NCBI GenBank assembly: GCA_009780755.1
Contig: WQZL01000155.1
Location: forward strand, 1 to 5,973
DNA length: 5,973 nucleotides
Direction of reading: 5' to 3'
Origin: Promicromonosporaceae bacterium
GTDB lineage: Bacteria > Actinomycetota > Actinomycetes > Actinomycetales > Cellulomonadaceae
Part shown: one piece after another, positions 1 through 4,717 of the stretch
Layout of the letters: every line of letters starts with the position of its first letter
Numbering within the stretch: the first letter of the stretch is position 1
Made by a program: the position numbers and the translations under genes
The notes under the pieces: model-generated
Seen by the model: only the letters and a program-made list of their open reading frames with translations
The model's database searches: none
What the model was told of the DNA's origin: nothing

Positions 1-468
1 ACAGAGTCGCTGCTGCTGTCCCCCGGAGAGGGAGAGGGCGCTCTTCTTGAGCCGATCCTTCACCTCGTCCCAAAGGGCCGCCTTCCGCAGCGACTGTTCA
101 ACCAGGTCGGCCAGCTCGTTCTTGGGCAGGTTGTCATGCAGTTTAGGGCCATAGGTGATGTTGTCGAAGATGCTCATCGGGAAGGGGTTTGGCTTCTGGA
201 ACACCATGCCAATGCGCTTACGCAGGGTGGTGACATCCACGTCCTTGGCGTAGATGTCGTCACCCCGGTAGGTGACGGTGCCGTCGATCTTTACCCCCGG
301 CACCAGATCATTCATCCGGTTCAGGGTGCGCAGAAAAGTGCTTTTGCCGCAACCGGACGGGCCGATGAGCGCGGTGATCTCGCGTTCCGGGATCTCTATT
401 GAAATGGACTTCAGGGCCTGGAGTTCGCCGTAGTGCAGGCTCAGGTCCTTTGCTTCGATGACGTGCAC
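1..468 (-). CDS. pstB: Phosphate ABC transporter ATP-binding protein PstB, 3' end cut by window edge
   Basis: ATPase subunit that dimerises on the cytoplasmic face of the PstA/PstC channel and hydrolyses ATP to drive phosphate import. The visible 156 residues carry Walker A GPSGCGKST (36-44), the Q-loop region GMVFQKPNPFP (87-97) and the ABC signature LSGGQQQR (147-154). The frame stays open to base 1, so Walker B, the H-loop and roughly 100 C-terminal residues of the usual ~250-260 lie outside. The start is GTG at 468, chosen because it follows the pstA stop by one base and has an AAGGAAG ribosome site inside the end of pstA. It gives the normal PstB N-terminus (VHVIEAKDLSLHYGE). It is the last visible gene of pstSCAB; phoU often follows but cannot be seen. 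It is only about 57% identical by hand count to the second PstB at 3182-3961, so the two are not a recent duplication. Confidence 0.96.
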   Translation of the reverse strand, partial: MHVIEAKDLSLHYGELQALKSISIEIPEREITALIGPSGCGKSTFLRTLNRMNDLVPGVKIDGTVTYRGDDIYAKDVDVTTLRKRIGMVFQKPNPFPMSIFDNITYGPKLHDNLPKNELADLVEQSLRKAALWDEVKDRLKKSALSLSGGQQQRLC

Positions 469-469
469 T

Positions 470-1339
470 TTAGATCTTCCTTAACTTGCGATGAACGAGC
501 TTCATGGCGAGGTTGAGTACCAGCACGATGATTAGGAGAATCGAGGCAATCGCGAAGCTCACATCAAAGTTGCCGTGCTCGGTTATATACAGGAATAGCG
601 ACACGGTCAAGGTGCCGCCGGAGGTTTGTAGAGCCTCGAAATAGTTGGTGACTAGGGTGAAGCCGACGCCGGCGGTGAACAGCAGGGCCGCGCTCTCGCC
701 CACCATTCGACCCACTGCCAGAATCGTTCCGCTGACGATGCCGGTGAGACTGGACGGCAGGATGATGGTGTAGATGATGTACCACTTGGTGCCGCCGAGA
801 GCGAATGCGCCCTCGCGATAGGACTGCGGCACGGTGCGCAGCGCCTCCTGCGTGGTGCGTACCAGGATGGGCAGTACCAGGATGGACAACGTGAGCGAAC
901 CTACCAGGATGCTAGGCCGCATGCCGAAGTTCACCACGAACACGAGGAAGCCAACCAGGCCAAAGATGATGGACGGGATGCCCGCCAGAATCTCGATCGT
1001 GAACTCGATCACCCGAACTACCCGCTTGTTCGTGGCGTATTCGCACAGATAGATCGCGGCGCCGATGCCGATCGGCACCGAGATGAGCAGAGTTGTGATA
1101 ACTATGTACAACGTGAAGATTATGTTCGGCAGGATGCCGATGGTGCCGCGCAGGGCACTGCGAGCCGTACTGAGCAGCTCCCAGTTGATGTGCCCCAGAC
1201 CCCGAGAGAGTACGAAACCAATCATGCCAACCAGAACCGCCATTGCGAGGGCGGTGCTCAGGTAGATAAAGCCCTTAAACAGATAGCTGTAGGTGCGTCG
1301 CTTGGTGGACAATCCCTGAGTAATCTCTTGTGTAGTCAC
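470..1339 (-). CDS. pstA: Phosphate ABC transporter permease PstA
   Basis: Inner-membrane permease that pairs with PstC to form the phosphate channel. The 289-residue protein, a normal length, has a short cytoplasmic N-terminus and hydrophobic segments near residues 22-46, 70-98, 115-138, 143-160, 195-222 and 260-280. The six-helix layout is typical of PstA. The cytoplasmic EAA loop that docks on PstB is clear at 165-200 (EALRTVPQSYREGAFALGGT, then a PSSLTGI end). It is followed by the conserved GRMVGESAALL stretch (210-220), whose Arg and Glu are the type of charged residues linked to transport in this family. The start codon is GTG at 1339, overlapping the pstC stop by four bases (GTGA). 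A GGTGAGG ribosome site lies 4 bases upstream, so translation is probably coupled to pstC. The gene ends in TAA one base before pstB. Confidence 0.96.
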   Translation of the reverse strand: MTTQEITQGLSTKRRTYSYLFKGFIYLSTALAMAVLVGMIGFVLSRGLGHINWELLSTARSALRGTIGILPNIIFTLYIVITTLLISVPIGIGAAIYLCEYATNKRVVRVIEFTIEILAGIPSIIFGLVGFLVFVVNFGMRPSILVGSLTLSILVLPILVRTTQEALRTVPQSYREGAFALGGTKWYIIYTIILPSSLTGIVSGTILAVGRMVGESAALLFTAGVGFTLVTNYFEALQTSGGTLTVSLFLYITEHGNFDVSFAIASILLIIVLVLNLAMKLVHRKLRKI

Positions 1340-2220
1340 TTGGCCTCACCGCGCTTTAGGGTCAGGTTCAACGTTAGGTTGATTAGGAAGATGAACACGA
1401 ACAGCACCAGGCCGATGCTGAACAGCGCGTCGCGTTGCAGGCCGGTGGCGTAGCTCAACTCCTGAGCAATCGCCGTGGTCAGCGTGCGCGCCGGGCCGAG
1501 CAGCTCGGGCATGGTGGCGATGTTGCCGATCACCAGGATTACGGCCATCGCCTCGCCGATGGCTCGGCCGATGCCGAGTACAACGCCAGCGATGATCCCG
1601 CTGCGCGCAGTGGGGATGGAGACCTTGAAGATGGTCTCGACCTGCGTGGCGCCGAGCGCAAGGCTGGCGTCCTCGTATTCTTTTGGAACCGCCTCCAGTG
1701 CGACCCGGCTGACGTTTATCATGATCGGCAGGATCATGACGGAGAGCACGATGATGGCCGCCAGCACCGTCGCCCCGCTTTGCAGGTCGAACAGGCGCTG
1801 AATGAACGGCACCAGCACTATCATGCCGACGAAGCCATAGACCACCGAGGGGATGCCCGCGAGCAGTTCGGCGGCCGTGTTCACGATGTCGGCCACCTTA
1901 GGCGGGGCTATCTTCGCCAGGAATACGGCGGTCATCAGCCCGATGGGGACGCCGATCAGCAGCGCTCCGAGCGTTGAGAAGGTGGAGGAGAGAATGAACG
2001 GCAGGATGCCGAACTGCGGGTCAACCCCGGTGCTGCGCCATACCGTGCCGAACAGGAACTCCCGCAATCCGATCTCTTGGATTGCGGGGAGTCCGCTGAC
2101 GATGAGGTAGAACGCAATCGCAAAGACGATGGCAATGGTGAACAGGCCACAGGCGACGAACGCGCCCTTCATGGCTTGCTCAACAAGCGCCTTCCGGGTT
2201 GCAATTGCTGGTCGGGTCAT
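1336..2220 (-). CDS. pstC: Phosphate ABC transporter permease PstC
   Basis: Partner permease to PstA in the membrane channel of the Pst phosphate importer. The 294-residue protein shows hydrophobic segments near residues 19-43, 72-103, 118-140, 150-170, 208-232 and 265-287. The periplasmic region after the first helix carries the WRSTGVDPQFGILPF motif (61-75) usual in PstC. The EAA loop that contacts PstB is at 175-211 (LEAVPKEYEDASLALGAT, then IPTARSGII), followed by GIGRAIGEAMAV (216-227). ATG at 2220 is preceded by only a weak ribosome site (GGTGA, 10 bases away, inside the end of pstS). The gene begins 5 bases after the pstS stop, so translation probably depends on ribosomes finishing pstS. 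Its end overlaps the pstA start by four bases. No sign of damage. Confidence 0.96.
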   Translation of the reverse strand: MTRPAIATRKALVEQAMKGAFVACGLFTIAIVFAIAFYLIVSGLPAIQEIGLREFLFGTVWRSTGVDPQFGILPFILSSTFSTLGALLIGVPIGLMTAVFLAKIAPPKVADIVNTAAELLAGIPSVVYGFVGMIVLVPFIQRLFDLQSGATVLAAIIVLSVMILPIMINVSRVALEAVPKEYEDASLALGATQVETIFKVSIPTARSGIIAGVVLGIGRAIGEAMAVILVIGNIATMPELLGPARTLTTAIAQELSYATGLQRDALFSIGLVLFVFIFLINLTLNLTLKRGEAK

Positions 2221-2225
2221 TCTAG

Positions 2226-3059
2226 TCAGTTCACCTGGACTACGCCGGCGTTGTAGATGATCTCGGTGGCGGCAGGGCTCAACACGAAGTCGAGGAACGC
2301 CTGCGCCGCCGGAGACGGGGTGGTCCCCTCCTGGGTCAGCAGAATGAAGGGCCGAGCAACGGGGTAGCTGCCGTTGACTAGCGTCTCGTTAGAGATCTCC
2401 ACCCCATCGACGCTGATTGCCGTGACGGTGTCGTTGATGGCGGAAAGGGAGGCGTAGCCGATGGCCCCGGGGTTGGTGGCCACGGCTGTAATCACGGCGC
2501 CGCCGGAGGTGAGTTCCTGGGCGTGGGCCGGCTCAGCTACGCCTACCACATCATCGAAGACGCTGCGGCTGCCGGAACCTGCCTCGCGACCGATGGGCGC
2601 GATGATTTGGTCGTTCCCGCCCAGCTCCCTCCAGTTGGTGATGGTGCCGCTGTAGATGCCGTAGAGCTGCTCCAGGGTCAGATTCTGCACTGGGTTGCCC
2701 GGGTGGATGATTACGGCCAAGCCATCAATGGCGAACGTAGTCGCGTTCACCCCGTCCTCCCCGTCTCGCAGCGCGCGGCTGGTCAGCCCGATATCAGCGG
2801 TGCCCTCCTGGGCCGAGGTGATACCAGCGCCCGAACCGGTCGGGTTGAAGGTGACGTTTATGTCGTCGTGATCGATCATGAACTGTTCGGCGAGGGCTGC
2901 GATCACGCGCTCCACCGAGGTGGAGCCGTTGAGCAACACATTGCCGGACAAGCCGTCGCCGGCCTGGTCGCCGTCTCCGTTACCGCCGCAGGCGGCAGCC
3001 GTGAGCGCAATGGTCAGGGCGAGGGCAGGGGCAAGTCTCCTTGCGGTTTTTTTCTTCAT
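2226..3059 (-). CDS. pstS: Phosphate-binding lipoprotein PstS
   Basis: Extracytoplasmic substrate-binding protein that captures inorganic phosphate and hands it to PstC/PstA. The 277 residues start with a basic stretch (MKKKTARR), a hydrophobic core and a lipobox ending in Cys24 (LTAAAC), so the mature protein should be lipid-anchored. The -3 residue is Ala rather than the more usual Leu. A Gly/Asp-rich linker follows. Phosphate-site motifs are GSTSVE (45-50), NPTGSGAGI (72-80), GLTSRALRD (91-99), the IDGLAVI strand (111-117) and REAGSGSRSVFDD (158-170). All match the PstS family. ATG at 3059 is the only possible start, because an in-frame stop lies at 3084-3086 with no start codon between. 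There is no ribosome binding site before it, which fits leaderless translation from the -10 at 3067-3072. First gene of pstSCAB, probably induced by phosphate starvation through the repeats at 3093-3121. Confidence 0.96.
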   Translation of the reverse strand: MKKKTARRLAPALALTIALTAAACGGNGDGDQAGDGLSGNVLLNGSTSVERVIAALAEQFMIDHDDINVTFNPTGSGAGITSAQEGTADIGLTSRALRDGEDGVNATTFAIDGLAVIIHPGNPVQNLTLEQLYGIYSGTITNWRELGGNDQIIAPIGREAGSGSRSVFDDVVGVAEPAHAQELTSGGAVITAVATNPGAIGYASLSAINDTVTAISVDGVEISNETLVNGSYPVARPFILLTQEGTTPSPAAQAFLDFVLSPAATEIIYNAGVVQVN

Positions 3060-3066
3060 GGTTGCG

Positions 3067-3072
3067 AAGCTA
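3067..3072 (-). promoter_or_regulatory. Putative -10 element of pstS (leaderless start)
   Basis: Read on the minus strand the hexamer is TAGCTT, which fits the TANNNT core. Seven bases separate it from the A of the pstS ATG, which would make that A the transcription start. No good -35 exists at the expected distance, but the PHO box covers about -34 to -62, as in activator-dependent PhoP promoters. An alternative -10 is TGTAAT (3088 to 3083), which would give a leader of about 17 bases still without a ribosome site. Confidence 0.45.
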
Positions 3073-3092
3073 CTCGGGTCCGATTACACCTG

Positions 3093-3121
3093 GGCAAGCG
3101 GTCGGTTAACGGAAGGTGAAC
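3093..3121 (-). promoter_or_regulatory. Probable PHO box (PhoP-type direct repeats) between divergent pstS and pstB
   Basis: On the minus strand there are three 7-bp units, GTTCACC (3121-3115), GTTAACC (3110-3104) and GCTTGCC (3099-3093), separated by 4-bp spacers. This is an exact 11-bp period. A fourth, weak unit (TGTAATC, 3088-3082) continues the phase. The Streptomyces PhoP response regulator recognises GTTCACC-like units at 11-bp spacing, and pst operons are its classic targets. Orientation and distance suit activation of pstS. The centre (3107) is about 48 bases from the proposed pstS start and about 52 from a possible start for the plus-strand pstB, so it may serve both. Seen directly: the repeats and spacing. 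Inferred: the regulator. Confidence 0.72.
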
Positions 3122-3146
3122 GAGGCAGGAACGATTAGCCCCCACC

Positions 3147-3152
3147 TAGACT
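3147..3152 (+). promoter_or_regulatory. Possible -10 element for the plus-strand pstB
   Basis: TAGACT matches four of six bases of TATAAT and fits TANNNT. It would start transcription near 3159, just ahead of the ribosome site at 3169-3174. The -35 region at 17-bp spacing (GGCAGG) is poor. The PHO box would then lie at about -38 to -66, in an activator position. Chosen by position more than by strength. Confidence 0.3.
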
Positions 3153-3168
3153 TGACCCACCCTGACCC

Positions 3169-3174
3169 AAAGGA
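3169..3174 (+). promoter_or_regulatory. Ribosome binding site setting the second pstB start
   Basis: AAAGGA lies 7 bases before ATG 3182. This decides the start over the in-frame ATG at 3116, which lies inside the PHO box, has no ribosome site, and would add 22 residues (NEAGTISPHLDLTH...) foreign to PstB. Confidence 0.75.
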
Positions 3175-3181
3175 TTCCCAG

Positions 3182-3961
3182 ATGACCCAGCGCATCGACA
3201 TCGCCGACCTGAGCGTTTACTACGGCGATTTCAAGGCCGTCGAGGCGATCTCCATGACCGTCGATCCGAGGTCGGTCACTGCCTTCATCGGCCCCTCCGG
3301 CTGCGGTAAGAGTACGCTGCTGCGCACCCTAAACCGACTGCACGAGGTGGTTCCCGGCGCCCGTGTCGAGGGCATGGTGCAGATGGGCGGCCTCGATCTG
3401 TATGGCACGGACGTGGACCCGGTAGCCGTACGGCGCAACATCGGCATGGTGTTTCAGCGACCCAACCCGTTTCCCACCATGTCCATTCGGGACAACGTGC
3501 TGGCCGGGGTCAAACTGAACGACAGACGCATCACGAAGGCCGAAGCCGAGGAGTTGGTGGAGGCTTCGCTTAACGGAGCCAACCTGTGGAGCGAGGTGAA
3601 GGATCGGCTGGACAAGCCTGGCTCTGGCCTCTCGGGCGGGCAGCAGCAGCGGCTATGCATCGCGCGGGCGATTGCGGTAAAGCCGCAGGTGTTGCTGATG
3701 GATGAGCCATGTTCGGCTCTTGATCCGATCTCGACGCTGGCGATTGAGGATCTGATTGGGAGCCTCAAGGAGTCGTACACCATCGTGATCGTCACCCACA
3801 ACATGCAGCAGGCCGCCCGGGTCAGCGAGAAGACGGCATTCTTCAACATCGCCGGCACCGGCCAGCCTGGCCGCCTGATCGAGATGGACTACTCCTCTCG
3901 CAGCTTCAGCAACCCCCGAGAAAAGGCTACCGAAGACTATGTTTCTGGCCGCTTCGGCTAA
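3182..3961 (+). CDS. pstB: Second phosphate ABC transporter ATPase PstB, complete
   Basis: Complete 259-residue PstB. Motifs in order are Walker A GPSGCGKST (37-45), Q-loop GMVFQRPNPFP (88-98), signature LSGGQQQR (150-157), Walker B VLLMDEP (170-176) with catalytic Glu175, D-loop SALD (178-181) and switch His206 in VTHNM. The C-terminal FFNIAGTGQPGRLIEMD and KATEDYVSGRFG stretches are those usual in actinobacterial PstB. It can presumably power a PstA/PstC channel, but no permease accompanies it on this strand. It stands alone, divergent from pstSCAB across a 122-bp control region. By hand count it shares about 85 of 150 residues with the other PstB and has one extra residue before MSIRDN. 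It may be an alternate ATPase for the same channel, serve a second Pst system elsewhere, or be the native pstB left beside an acquired pst operon. The symbol is the family name; a paralog suffix cannot be assigned. Confidence 0.95.
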   Translation: MTQRIDIADLSVYYGDFKAVEAISMTVDPRSVTAFIGPSGCGKSTLLRTLNRLHEVVPGARVEGMVQMGGLDLYGTDVDPVAVRRNIGMVFQRPNPFPTMSIRDNVLAGVKLNDRRITKAEAEELVEASLNGANLWSEVKDRLDKPGSGLSGGQQQRLCIARAIAVKPQVLLMDEPCSALDPISTLAIEDLIGSLKESYTIVIVTHNMQQAARVSEKTAFFNIAGTGQPGRLIEMDYSSRSFSNPREKATEDYVSGRFG

Positions 3962-3963
3962 TT

Positions 3964-3990
3964 GTGGTACCGTAACCTAGTACCACTAGG
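3964..3990 (+). promoter_or_regulatory. Probable operator/promoter of the yefM-yoeB operon: nested inverted repeats
   Basis: Two overlapping perfect inverted repeats are present. GTGGTAC (3964-3970) pairs with GTACCAC (3980-3986) across 9 bases. CCTAGT (3976-3981) pairs with ACTAGG (3985-3990) across 3 bases. YefM-family antitoxins repress their own operon by binding palindromes with a GTAC core (TGTACA in E. coli), so this is the natural autoregulatory site. TAACCT (3973-3978) could be the -10, buried in the operator, though no good -35 was found. There is no T-run, so it is not an intrinsic terminator for the upstream pstB. Confidence 0.6.
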
Positions 3991-3993
3991 AGG
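3988..3993 (+). promoter_or_regulatory. Strong ribosome binding site of yefM
   Basis: AGGAGG lies 5 bases before ATG 3999. It overlaps the distal arm of the second inverted repeat, so the arm could also hide it in an RNA hairpin. The ATG at 3994 is out of frame and stops after two codons. Confidence 0.85.
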
Positions 3994-3998
3994 ATGTC

Positions 3999-4247
3999 AT
4001 GACCATCACCGCCACTGAGGCCCGACGCACATTGTTCCCGTTGATTCAGCAGGTGAACGACGACAATATCGCCATCGAGATCGTTTCGCGTGCCGGAAAC
4101 GCGGTGTTGATGCCCGCCGATGAGTACGCAGCCTGGCAGGAGACGGCCTACCTGTTCCGTTCTCCAGCCAATGCTCACAGGCTGCGCAGCGCCTATGAGG
4201 CCGCCAAGTCGGGGCAGGCGGTTGAGTACGAGCTGGATCGCACATGA
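3999..4247 (+). CDS. yefM: YefM-family (Phd/YefM) antitoxin
   Basis: Antitoxin that binds and neutralises the YoeB ribonuclease encoded next and represses the operon through its N-terminal DNA-binding fold. The 82 residues follow the family plan. The N-terminal Phd/YefM fold is MTITATEARRTLFPLIQQVN, then a strand pair (AIEIVSRAGNAVLM, 25-38) and PADEYAAWQETAYLFRSPANA (39-59). The C-terminal tail (60-82), rich in charged residues, is expected to wrap the toxin. From memory it closely resembles mycobacterial RelJ, though the tail is a little shorter. It has a strong AGGAGG site, an operator upstream, and a four-base ATGA overlap with yoeB. This is the usual antitoxin-first order that keeps antitoxin in excess. 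It begins 37 bases after the upstream pstB stop, probably as a separate transcription unit. Confidence 0.93.
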   Translation: MTITATEARRTLFPLIQQVNDDNIAIEIVSRAGNAVLMPADEYAAWQETAYLFRSPANAHRLRSAYEAAKSGQAVEYELDRT

Positions 4248-4498
4248 GGCTGGTCTGGGCCGTCGAGGCATGGGAAGACTACGTATATTGGCAGAAGGCA
4301 GATCGCAAGCTACTCGCCCGAATCAACCGGCTGATCGATGAAACCAGACGCGATCCCTTCGGCGGCATTGGCAAACCGAAACCACTTAAATACGGTGCCG
4401 AGGGTGCCTGGTCAAAACGGATCAACGACGAGCATCGTCTGGTTTACCTCATTGACAACGATGACCTAATCATTCTCCAGGCCCGCTATCACTACTGA
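4244..4498 (+). CDS. yoeB: YoeB-family toxin, ribosome-dependent mRNA endonuclease, with Lys at the catalytic Glu46 position
   Basis: RelE-superfamily toxin that cuts mRNA on the ribosome when freed from YefM. At 84 residues it has exactly the length of E. coli YoeB and aligns without gaps to the remembered sequence. Shared features include the W5/W10/Y13/W16 N-terminal pattern, TRRDPF (34-39), GKP (43-45), PLK (47-49), WS.RI (56-60), EHRLVY (63-68) and the terminal RYHY (81-84). Of the active-site residues Arg65, His83 and Tyr84 are kept, but residue 46 is Lys (codon AAA in GKPKPLK) where E. coli YoeB and mycobacterial RelK have Glu. The toxin may therefore be weakened or altered. The ATG overlaps the yefM stop and has only a weak GGA ribosome site, so translation is probably coupled. 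Its stop codon overlaps the proposed -35 of ileS. Confidence 0.93.
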   Translation: MRLVWAVEAWEDYVYWQKADRKLLARINRLIDETRRDPFGGIGKPKPLKYGAEGAWSKRINDEHRLVYLIDNDDLIILQARYHY

Positions 4499-4522
4499 AG
4501 CTCAGGGGCGGTGGGCTAGGAT
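4495..4522 (+). promoter_or_regulatory. Putative ileS promoter overlapping the yoeB stop
   Basis: TAGGAT (4517-4522) is a good actinobacterial -10. CTGAAG (4495-4500), 16 bases upstream, is a weak -35 and includes the yoeB stop. Transcription would start near 4529, just before the first T-box stem at 4534. This placement is the main support. The leader would be about 190 bases. Confidence 0.5.
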
Positions 4523-4650
4523 TACCTGCTATTGGCGTTGATCCGGCTATCACCGGGGAGCCTCCGGAAGAACGGCCTTGCGCCCAGTAGAACCGGACGG
4601 GTTGGCCCGTCACAGCCTCGAACGAGTGGTCGGTGATTCGTCTCCGGCAA

Positions 4651-4683
4651 GCGGGGTGGTACCGCGGCATCCGTCGTCCCCGT
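4651..4683 (+). promoter_or_regulatory. T-box antisequestrator domain with tRNA acceptor-end bulge
   Basis: GCGGGG (4651-4656) pairs with CCCCGU (4678-4683). The seven-base bulge UGGUACC (4657-4663) and a short helix of GCG (4664-4666) with CGU (4675-4677) give the standard antiterminator-like fold. UGGU pairs with the ACCA end expected of uncharged tRNA-Ile (discriminator A). Binding of the uncharged end should stabilise this fold and free the ileS start region. Confidence 0.85.
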
Positions 4684-4714
4684 GGACCTGACCGTACGTT
4701 CGAGGAGTACCGCC
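4655..4714 (+). promoter_or_regulatory. Candidate sequestrator helix covering the ileS ribosome site edge and spacer
   Basis: GGUGGUAC (4655-4662) can pair with GUACCGCC (4707-4714) over eight uninterrupted base pairs, one of them G-U. The 3' strand includes the last base of the GAGGAG ribosome site (4702-4707) and most of the spacer to ATG 4718. The 5' strand is the same sequence needed for the tRNA bulge, so this helix and the antisequestrator exclude each other. That mutual exclusion is the expected off state. Confidence 0.65.
4702..4707 (+). promoter_or_regulatory. Ribosome binding site of ileS
   Basis: GAGGAG lies 10 bases before ATG 4718. The spacing is slightly long, but no better start exists nearby. 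It follows the T-box directly, as expected for translational control. Confidence 0.75.
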
Positions 4715-4717
4715 AAC

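Larger units (their letters stand above)
4534..4714 (+). promoter_or_regulatory. Isoleucine T-box riboswitch controlling ileS (translational type)
   Basis: The leader senses uncharged tRNA-Ile. Stem I is ultrashort. The basal helix is GGCG (4534-4537) with CGCC (4581-4584), then CCG (4543-4545) with CGG (4573-4575). Above an internal loop sits a terminal hairpin CCGGGG (4553-4558) with CUCCGG (4562-4567). The specifier AUC (4549-4551) lies in the internal loop and reads the tRNA-Ile anticodon. AGUAGAACCG (4586-4595) looks like the Stem II S-turn, and ACGGG (4597-4601) pairs with CCCGU (4606-4610). A Stem III hairpin, GUCGG (4629-4633) with CCGGC (4644-4648), has a UUCG-capped tip. The conserved T-box follows at 4653-4667. 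With no terminator or T-run before the start codon, control must act on ribosome access, as in mycobacterial ileS leaders. Confidence 0.93.

Noticed and set aside
1435..1977. 180-residue open frame on the plus strand
   Set aside because: Antisense to pstC, with a composition (runs of Arg, Asp, His, Gln) typical of a shadow frame and no ribosome site.
2523..3119. 198-residue open frame on the plus strand
   Set aside because: It lies entirely antisense to pstS and its upstream region, shows no family motifs, and reflects the high-G+C codon bias of pstS.
3116..3181. Longer start for the second pstB at ATG 3116
   Set aside because: That ATG lies inside the PHO box, has no ribosome site, and would add residues not found in PstB. 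ATG 3182 has AAAGGA at 7 bases.
3964..3986. Intrinsic terminator after the second pstB
   Set aside because: The GTGGTAC/GTACCAC stem is short, A/T-containing and followed by AGGAGG, not by a T-run.
3964..4664. Same 9-mer GTGGTACCG in the yefM operator (3964-3972) and in the ileS T-box (4656-4664)
   Set aside because: The T-box copy is fixed by tRNA recognition and the operator copy by its palindrome, so a shared 9-mer is likely chance. It would matter only if YefM were shown to bind the T-box DNA.
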